Shown: positions 57,330-64,000 of the stretch, one piece after another | How positions within the stretch are numbered: the stretch's first letter is position 1 | Layout of the letters: every line of letters begins with the position of its first letter | Notes under the pieces: model-generated | What the model was told of the DNA's origin: nothing | Seen by the model: the letters and a program-made list of their open reading frames with translations, nothing else | Database searches by the model: none | Source of the DNA: Uranotaenia lowii | Taxonomy: Eukaryota; Arthropoda; Insecta; Diptera; Culicidae | Length of the DNA: 64,000 nucleotides | Direction of reading: 5' to 3' | Assembly: GCF_029784155.1 (NCBI RefSeq) | Contig: NC_073692.1 | Coordinates: 19,814,259 to 19,878,258 of the forward strand | Made by a program: the position numbers and the translations under genes

Positions 57330-58340
57330 ACAGTACCAGCTACGGCCAGCGAGACGCGACGGAGTCGCGTGAGCCAATACGGTGTCCGGGAAGGCGCTAG
57401 CAGCGCAACAGTTCCGCCAAAATCGAGTGTGGCGACCGGCAGCATCGACGAGAGACGCGACAGGGTCGCGAGAGGCAAAATATCGCCCGGCAGAGGCTCC
57501 ATCGGCACGGCAGGTGCTCAAAAAACAAGCGTGGTGATCGGCACCCCCGGTTACGCTCAACGAGAGACGCGACAGGGTCGCAGAAGGCTAAATATCGTCC
57601 GGCAGAGGCGCCATCGGCACGGCAGGTGCTCTAAGAACGAGCGTGGTGACCGGCAGCACCGGTTACGCTCGACGAGAAACGCGACGGGGTCGTGGGAGGC
57701 AAACTATTGTCCGGCAGAGGCGCCATCGGCATAGCAGGTGCTCCGAAAAGGAGTGTGGCGACCAGCAGCATCGGCGTGAGACGCGACAGGGTCGCGGAAA
57801 GCAGAAAATATCATCCGAAAGGGGCGCTAGCGGTGCGAGAGGTGCGCCAAAATCGAGCGTAGTAACCGGCAGCATCGGTTACGCTCGGCAAGCAGACGCG
57901 ACCAGGTTGCGTGAGGCGAGGCATTGTCCGGAAGAGGAGCCAGCAGCACGATAGGTGCGCCAAAATCGAGCGTGGTGCTCGGCAGCGCCGATTACGCTCG
58001 GCGAGGAACACGGCAGTCACGCAAGGAGAGACAGTGGCCGGGAGAGGAACCATCAGTGCGACAGGTGTTAAAAAATCGAGTGCTGCAACCGACAGCACCA
58101 GCTACTCTCAGGTGAGAGGCGACGAAGCGTCCGGAAGAAGCGCTATCAGCAACAAGGCGCTCCTCAGGATCAAGTGTGAGGGCCAGCAGCTTCGGTTGCA
58201 CTCTAGCGAGGCGCGACAGAGTCGCGTGAGACGAAACAGTGTCAGAAGAGGCACTATCGGAATCAACACTATCGAACGCTGGGCTCAGCCATTTCGGTTG
58301 CGTTCCGACGAGGCGCTACAGGGTCGCGTGTAGCGGCCTC
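57330..58340 (+). repeat. GC-rich tandem array, ~105-bp unit, about ten copies, with a stem-loop in most units
   Basis: The marker CGCGAC-RGR-GTCGCG occurs at about 57350, 57454, 57567, 57678, 57781, 57895 (degenerate), 58116 (degenerate), 58211 and 58317, spaced about 93-116 bp. It is a 5-7-bp perfect stem with a three-base loop. Other conserved words are GGCAG(A/C)GGC, CGTGGTGACCGGCAGCACCG and AAAATCGAG. Unit lengths are not multiples of three, so a protein repeat under selection is unlikely. The array falls entirely inside the last implied exon of the island. Confidence 0.8.
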
Positions 58341-58438
58341 CGCCTCCTATGGAAGAGCAGCACTAGTGGAGGATCGCGCAAGCATGAGGCGAAGCTGTGA
58401 GACGAGCGACAGGTCCCGGGTGATAACCCCAACAAAGC

Positions 58439-58636
58439 GTAAGTGAAAGCCTAATGACACACATGTTCTAGCTGGGAAAAGGGGGTTTAAAAATGTTGCC
58501 AAAATAGAAAATTTAGCTCAAATTTTGAATTGTTTATTTATGTGGCACCGACCATAATCAGCCTCCATTACACTACGACTCACCGTTTAGTGCAAAATGT
58601 ATCGAACATAAATAGTAAATGAAAAAGAAATCTTTC
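58439..58636. other. Transition back to AT-rich DNA
   Basis: Begins with the donor-like GTAAGTG; the composition drops sharply to AT-rich within 60 bp. Nothing else recognised. Confidence 0.4.
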
Positions 58637-58801
58637 AAGACCTCGGGTCCTCTGATTACATCTCCGACACCTTACCAATAGGCCAAATCGTCAGATGAAC
58701 CTAGTCAATCTGTAGCTCTATATTTAATTTGACTTCGTCGAGTTCAATTCGTTGCTAGATTCTAGGGAAGAAAACGCTCATCGTGCCCCGATTAATGGTG
58801 C
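58637..58801 (-). repeat. tRNA-like repeat, family B, copy 2
   Basis: Inverted relative to 53575-53740. On the minus strand it has GATTTGGCCTATTGGTAAGG, which is a better A box than in copy 1, and GAGGACCCGAGGT near the expected B box. The 5' side again begins GCACCATTAATCGGGGCACG. Confidence 0.65.
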
Positions 58802-58805
58802 TTAT

Positions 58806-59015
58806 CCTGCTCCTACAGTGACTGATTTTCAGCTTTTGGCAAAAAAAAAAAAAAATAAATAAAATGCATTTCAAAACTTTGAAGTTTTGACCAGTTAAGA
58901 AATAGAGTTTATTACTGTCTGAACACGAAATAATGATGTAACTCACATATTATAGCTGTTTTATATGGTTAAATAAGCGTCCTCCTTAAGATGCCAATTA
59001 TGCCCCTATCTCCCA
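58806..59015 (+). mobile_element. Dispersed repeat, copy 2, with a TA-flanked end
   Basis: Matches 3802-3980 and continues to CCAATTATGCCCCTATCTCC followed by CA and TA. Inverted, the end reads TGGGAGATAGGGGCATAATT, parallel to the TGGGAGAGTGGGG ends of the MITEs at 36501 and 62154. The left terminus is lost. Confidence 0.6.
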
Positions 59016-62000
59016 TACATTTTCAAAAGCGTTGAAATTTTTATGTGGTTTATTTTTTATGGAAAATAGTGGTATGGTAGGATGAAGGAAAAATAAAAGT
59101 TTATTTTTGGCATAGGATTGTCTCAAATTAACGCAAACGAAAGGAGTTATTTCCAATTTTTAGAATTTCAGGGCTTTAGGTCCAAAGTACTTTGAAATGT
59201 TCTATTGTACGGGAGGTCATATTCTGATTATGTAGCTCCAAATAAATTAAACTCAGTAGCTGATTTAGGCCCCCTATTGAAATTAGCAAACCAGAACTGA
59301 CATATGTATTCATGTTTGCGTCTCTTCTGCCGAAAAATCATATCTTTGGTGGTCCAACTTCCGAGAACCAGTGAACAATCTGATGGCCCTCTTAACAACA
59401 ATGTAAGCGGTCATTAAAGCATGAAAACTGTCCAGAACTTCCAGTTCTGAATTTAAATTTGAAAAATAAAAAAAGCTAAATTCTAGTCAATTCCTTATTC
59501 TCGCGACCGTTTTAATTGTTAGCTTCAAGAAAAAAAAAGAAGAATTTCTCGAGCAGTTTTTTATTATTCCAAAAATGCGGGGAGGTGATCATTTATTTTT
59601 ATTTTTTGAATGAAGACAACCGAAGGAATGCCTGATGGGAATATTATGATTAGGCTTTGGGTTTCGGTCGAAACAGTTGTGCACTCATTGGAACGATTTA
59701 ATCAGATTCTAGAGGCAAGCAAAAAATTGAAGGAAAAAAACCGCCGACGACGCTCATTGTACCGCATAATCGTTGCGGGAACCGATGAATGACAATGAAT
59801 TTGGCCTCCGCCGCATTGTGGGGGTCACATTCTTGGTTGACTCTTTTTTTTGTTTTTCTGAATTAAGACAAACTAACAAGTAGTGGAACCACTAGATTGA
59901 AAAGACAACTGGAAACCCGAATGATGCCCGATCGCACGATATGCTTTAATGTTTTGTGTAAGAACTTAATCGTAGATTGATCGTTGGACTTTAAGAGGTA
60001 CAATCCACTTAAGTTGACAAACCGAATACATTGTAATCAAATAAGCAAATGTTGCAAATGCCAAGGTCGTACGGACGTAGACTTCATCTATAAGTGGTAG
60101 CCTGATTTGGTTATCCATCACAGGTACTGAAGAATAACTTAAATTTTTTGCATGAAGCTTACTAGGAAGATGCTCTTCTTAGTGTTGTGTCTGTCTTGTC
60201 GTCTGTAGTGGCGCCATTAACCTCTCCACCTGACTCACCGGACTCTTTTCTGCGTCTACCTCCTCAGACCGAATCATCCGATTTGGTGAATACTCATTCA
60301 AGAGGCGCGCAGGTGATCGGACAACTTGTGCCATCATTGAACTGCAGCGTGATCAATCGATCATCTGTTCCGCGTTCTTGAGCTGCGCACCAGAGGGTGG
60401 TGATGCGCAATTCGAGACGACTGCGCCTGAGATCGATTCTCAAGTTCCAGGCAACCGGTCAGAGTCGTTGAATCGTGTTTTGTACCTCTAGCCAATATCC
60501 ATTCATTCAAATATATTATTTACTGAACAGCAGGTAATTGTTTCGGTTGGTTGATTGACTGCAAGGGAATACGTATGGGATTGTTCAATACATCTTGAGT
60601 GTAAACTACAAGCTGTACTAGTAAAGGTGACAGTTTGTTGGTTCTTAAGTGGAAGTTGTTGCTTCAGAAGATCATCCAAACAAGGAGAAACTGCACTGCA
60701 CCGCTGATCGAGCGAAAATTTATGGGCATATTCCATATTGGCACCGGAGATTGCGAGAGAAACTTGTTCCACCGGTAATTGCTGAACGGTTGCCAGGGAT
60801 GCCAAATTCAATTAAAGTTTTCTTCCATCCAGATACTCCAACAGCACTAATTAAACTAGCAACACCAAAGCCCTTAAAGTGGAGCATTCCAAATGTGGCA
60901 TTCAGGTTTTGGTCCGATGTCGCCCTATCTCGAAATAATATATAGATCATCGGAACATAACCTCAATAAGGTTTGCTTGAGGAAAACCTACAGAAAAGTT
61001 CGATTTCCGCCGAAAAAGAAACAGTTCCCTTAAAATGGGGATTCGATTTTGTCTTCGTTGAACCCCCCCCCCCCCCACAGACAGCAGTGGTGAGATGTAG
61101 GGCGATGATCAGATCCGGTTTAAAGTTTGTGTTGTCCGGATGTTGGAGTGCAACCTTCGATCGATCGTTTTTTCTTCCTTCTTTGCTTTCAACCTGAACT
61201 GATTTAAAAGTGTTGATATTTTACTGGGTACTGTCGTTGATGTGTCGTCGGGTTTTAGATTTTCGCTTTCGAAAATAACCAGTTTTTGCTGGTCGGTTCC
61301 GATGGGAACTAGTTCAATTTTCTTGAGGATCTAATTGAATTAGAGGTTTATGGAGACAACCAAGATGTTCCGTGGTGGTGGTCTCTTTCTCAAATAAGTT
61401 CGAATGGGCTTGAACTTTAAAAATATAATTAATTTAGCTCTCAAAACCAGGTGGCAATAATCGAAAGATAAAACATTTCTGATAGTTTTTAAATTTTCCA
61501 AATTTTCCTCTCTTACATTTTTGAATTTTTTAGTCAAGTGAGATTATCCAAAACATTACTAATTTCTTTTTCCTTTCTTTTCAGGTATGTGTTTTTGATC
61601 GTTGAGTGTTGAATCAATTTCTGGTATGTCAAATTCGAAAGAATTTCTGTTATTGTTACTGAAAAAATTCAAACCTAACATCTGAAAATTTTCTTTGCGT
61701 GACAATTGGTAAAAATTTTAGCGCAAAATCAGAGAAGTTCTGAGGTCAGATTGTAATTTCGGGTTGACCAGACATGGTTCTATCAAGAATTTTTTTTTCA
61801 TAATTAGTTTTTGTTCTATAGTTACTTTTTTCGAATTCGTTTTTTTCATCGATAATTTTTTTTTTTTCAATAATTCCAAAACAAAACTTTGCAATGTTTT
61901 TTTACAACATCAAACAAAACAAATTTTCTTCAATTCGAACTTCTAGAAGATAGATAAATGTCGGAGACCATACAAATATTGTTCGTCATTTATTTTCTAA

Positions 62001-62151
62001 CTAAGAATATTGCAATGTTTAAACAAGCGATTCAACAGGTTTTTTCTTGCTCTTAGTCAAATTTATATGAATAGAATATTTTAAAAATGTATTAAGTATG
62101 TTTTTCACAGTAAATTAATTTTCTTCATTCATTCAACTTTTATCAAAATAG
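59016..62151. other. Intronic region, non-repetitive core 59600-61300
   Basis: 59600-61300 has balanced composition. Overlapping open frames occur on both strands near 60503-60950 (98 codons plus, 102 and 76 codons minus) without family resemblance, so no gene is called. A run of 14 C lies at 61063-61076. 61320-62150 is AT-rich with T runs. Confidence 0.4.
61063..61076 (+). repeat. Poly-C run (14 bp)
   Basis: Uninterrupted C14 followed by ACAG, rare in such AT-rich surroundings; it would act as a strong pyrimidine tract if the following AG were an acceptor, but no exon is evident. Confidence 0.9.
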
Positions 62152-62153
62152 TA

Positions 62154-63067
62154 GGGGAGAGTGGGGTATCGTGGGCCATGGGGAAACGTGGGCCACTTTT
62201 AATATCTCAGATGTATGTTGAGATAAAAATCTCAAACCAACTGTCATCGTCGTCGCTTTGCTTGAGCATATATTTCTATATGTTGTTGACTTAAATACGC
62301 ATCATAAGATTCTTTTATTTATTAAGCTAAAAAAAGTTTAAAAAAAAATACTTACATAATTAAAAAAACACCCGCTAATTGCATCGATGGGGAACCTAAA
62401 GTGCATATCAAAAATATGCTTATACGCTTATGGTCTCAGCTTTGTCATGATTTTTCACGTGCAAAAGGAATTTTTGATGACACATCAATAATTCACACAA
62501 ACACAACCAATTTGCAAATCATAGCTTGTGGGGAATCGTGGGCCACACATCTTAAATCACCTATATTTTTATGTTTTTATACACATTCAAAACTTTAAAT
62601 ACGTTTTTCCTATCTGTAAAGTTTTCTAATGCCAAATGAAGAGTTATGAAAAATATTTTGTCCATCCTATCTAAGAAATTTTGCCAAACCGTTCGCGAGC
62701 CAGGTTTTGGAATCTATTCGATCATACACAGCTCTCTTTTTTATTTCATCATCTGAAATTGCTTTAAAATAACGAAATGAATTATGAAATCACATTTTTG
62801 GGTCGACTCATAAGCTTTGCATGTTGTTTGGTCAATTTGGATTTGGTGGCCCACGATTCCCCACCATTTTTCAAAATGCAAAAAATATTGCTTTTTTTAA
62901 AACAGTCAGAATTTGGCGAAAACAACATATAAAAATTTTTAGAAAAATACCTTATGATACCTTGAAAATGTAGAAAACCATGCCATTTTTTATTTTCATT
63001 TTATCTTTTATAATAAAGAAGTTATGGAACAACGAAAAAAAGTGGCCCACGATTCCCCACTCTCCCA
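62154..63067 (+). mobile_element. TA-flanked MITE, copy 2 (914 bp)
   Basis: TA at 62152-62153 and 63068-63069 frame GGGGAGAGTGGGGTATCGTG and, inverted, TGGGAGAGTGGGGAATCGTG. It aligns end to end with 36501-37401 with scattered substitutions and short indels; both contain TCAAACCAACTGTCATCGTC, GCTTGTGGGGAATCGTGGGC and CGTTCGCGAGCCAGGTTTTG. No transposase frame. Confidence 0.85.
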
Positions 63068-63274
63068 TACAAAATAACCAAATAATCTGCATATGATGCA
63101 TCGCTATATTTATTCATCTTTAAAGTGCAATAAAAACCATGAAATCATGAAAATAAAAATATTGACAATCATAAATTTCCAATGCATAAAACGTTTTTCT
63201 TTGGCGTTCTATCGAAAAAAATCTAATAATTTGCTTTCTGGTAGTTATGTTTTTTGGAACTTCGGTTGGAAATA

Positions 63275-63350
63275 TCAGGGTAGCCAGCGAACCGGGAAAA
63301 CCGGGAAATAACCAGGAATTTGACATCAAAACCGAGAAAAAACCTTTTGC
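63275..63350 (+). mobile_element. One-ended CAGGGTAGCCAGC element
   Basis: CAGGGTAGCCAGCGAACCGG followed by GAAAACCGGGAAATAACCAG is the usual terminus of this insect repeat; the other end is not visible. Fragments also at 7618-7705 and 38838-38884. Confidence 0.5.
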
Positions 63351-63629
63351 AGTGCATTTCACTTTTTCTATATAGATCCTACGTATAGAAAAGGTTGAAT
63401 TTAATCATGAGTAAATTTTTATTAAAAATTTGACATAGACGTAAATTGTAATTCTTGGATGAAAATACGAAATGGGAAATTTATATGCGGGATTCGATTC
63501 TTTATTGTTCGCTTTTCTTCCGAATGTTAGAAATTAAAGTCAGAATTGTTGAATACTCTTATTTCAGGATAAAAATTTTGGATTACTAATTGATATAGAA
63601 AAATTTGATTAAAAATTCAGGCTCAGTAT

Positions 63630-63850
63630 GATGTTTCGTATTTAAATTATGTTTACAGATTTGATTCTGAACTTAGAATTAAGAAAGTCGAATTAAGCTC
63701 ACTGTGTGTAGACTTCAGTCATGCATTCAGAAGTTGGACTGAAAATGCAGATGAATTTTTAAAAATATTCTGATATAAGTTTTAAAATCGCACTCAAAAT
63801 TAAAGCTTGAAATTCTAAATTCAGACTCATTATCTGAATTTAACATACTC
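63630..63850. repeat. Degenerate ATTCAGA/GATTCTGAA cluster
   Basis: GATTTGATTCTGAACTTAGA, AATTCTAAATTCAGACTCA and TATCTGAATTTAACA illustrate the irregular motif shared with 5750-5930, 22060-22330 and 38090-38600. Confidence 0.4.
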
Positions 63851-63866
63851 ATTTTAGAATAGAAAT

Positions 63867-64000
63867 CCATGCTTCCGAAAATCAATCATTTTCACTGAGC
63901 CATGCTTGACTACACTCAGAGCCAAAAAATCAAAGCAGTCAAATTTTCTTTCTTCAACCAAATCATACAAACAATCATGCATGACAACGACGCTTCTGTA
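63867..64000 (-). repeat. Second copy of the 30461-30690 segment, cut by the window end
   Basis: CATGCTTCCGAAAATCAATC to the last base of the window repeats 30460-30594 with only two or three substitutions. The minus-strand frame (VVVMHDCLYDLVEE part) is kept. High similarity implies a recent duplication or an active family. Confidence 0.8.

Larger units (their letters stand above)
56585..58438 (+). other. GC-rich island with consecutive short-intron signals; possible nested transcript
   Basis: On the plus strand three intron-like segments of dipteran size follow one another: 56855-56913 (donor CAG|GTAGGT, branch-like CCTAATCCC, acceptor CACTGCCACAG), 57062-57126 (CAG|GTAGGCC to TTTCTCCCTCCCCCCAG) and 57195-57253 (TTTGC|GTAAGTTC, branch-like GACTAATCC, acceptor GTGTTCCCTACAG). 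A further donor, AAAGC|GTAAGTG, stands at 58439. The implied exons (to 56854, 56914-57061, 57127-57194, 57254-58438) are GC-rich. Joined, the frame from the ATG at 56585 stays open across the first two junctions and stops at 57179-57181 (about 158 residues, basic, no known domain); the other frames are open too because of the GC content. A spliced non-coding RNA, an unknown gene or an element leader are all possible. Confidence 0.45.
9239..64000 (+). other. FAM89: Very large intron of the FAM89-like gene (probable)
   Basis: After the donor at 9239 no exon carrying the rest of the leucine-rich block (G-L-R-Q-L-D-M) was found up to the window end. The span is AT-rich and dominated by transposon remnants, as is usual for long mosquito introns. 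That the intron covers the whole remainder is an inference: a short exon of under 60 codons could have been missed, and nested genes are possible. Confidence 0.5.

Noticed and set aside
57291..58201. Minus-strand frames of 66-95 codons across the GC-rich array
   Set aside because: They arise from GC-rich tandem repeats; unit length is not a multiple of three, so the same frame is not maintained from unit to unit.
60503..60950. Overlapping frames on both strands (about 100 codons each)
   Set aside because: Simultaneous opening on both strands suggests composition; no family resemblance found by eye.
1..64000. CRISPR array, operon, bacterial promoter or ribosome binding site
   Set aside because: The sequence is clearly of an animal genome; tandem arrays present have no repeat-spacer structure.

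Overview
The window looks like one AT-rich, repeat-crowded stretch of a dipteran genome, most likely a mosquito (culicid). I infer this from tRNA-derived SINEs, mariner-type (DD37E-like) and non-LTR elements of the sort common in mosquitoes, dipteran splice signals, and a Q/H-rich coding exon. The species cannot be fixed from the sequence alone.

Only one host coding exon is secure: 8644-9238 on the plus strand. It carries the start codon of a FAM89/LURAP1-type leucine-rich adaptor protein, with a conserved N-terminal block and the first half of the conserved leucine-rich block, separated by a long low-complexity insertion. The exon is preceded by a 3' splice site just before the ATG and ends at a GTGAGT donor exactly where the next conserved residues (V/G-L-R-Q...) should follow. 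No continuation exon is visible in the remaining 54 kb, so positions 1-8643 read as a 5'UTR intron and 9239 onward as a very large first coding intron.

Both introns are packed with mobile DNA. 1-8.6 kb holds a mariner fragment, a Helitron (6247-7613) and MITE pieces. 10.2-14.5 kb holds a foldback MITE, a 2.9 kb satellite of a 9-bp unit and a Mutator-like solo arm. 16.9-22.3 kb holds three copies of one tRNA-derived SINE and a MITE whose empty site survives next to it. 23.2-26.7 kb holds two decayed mariner elements and a LINE reverse transcriptase remnant. 28.6-31.7 kb holds a tRNA-Lys-like head and an element built of CAGCAA/TTGCTG palindromes. 33.7-37.4 kb holds a second Helitron and a TA-flanked MITE. 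39-53.5 kb holds foldback elements, a Mutator-like foldback with 9-bp target duplications, two LINE remnants and palindromic MITEs. 62.1-63.1 kb holds the second copy of the TA-flanked MITE.

The most unusual segment is 56.5-58.4 kb: a GC-rich island with three well-formed short introns in a row on the plus strand, followed by about ten copies of a ~105-bp unit, most carrying a small perfect stem-loop. It may be a nested transcribed gene (coding or not) or the leader of an unknown element. Several other islands of higher complexity without repeats (14.6-16.9, 20.2-21.5, 26.9-28.2, 41.2-43.4, 48.8-49.4, 59.6-61.3 kb) are candidates for cis-regulatory DNA inside the intron.
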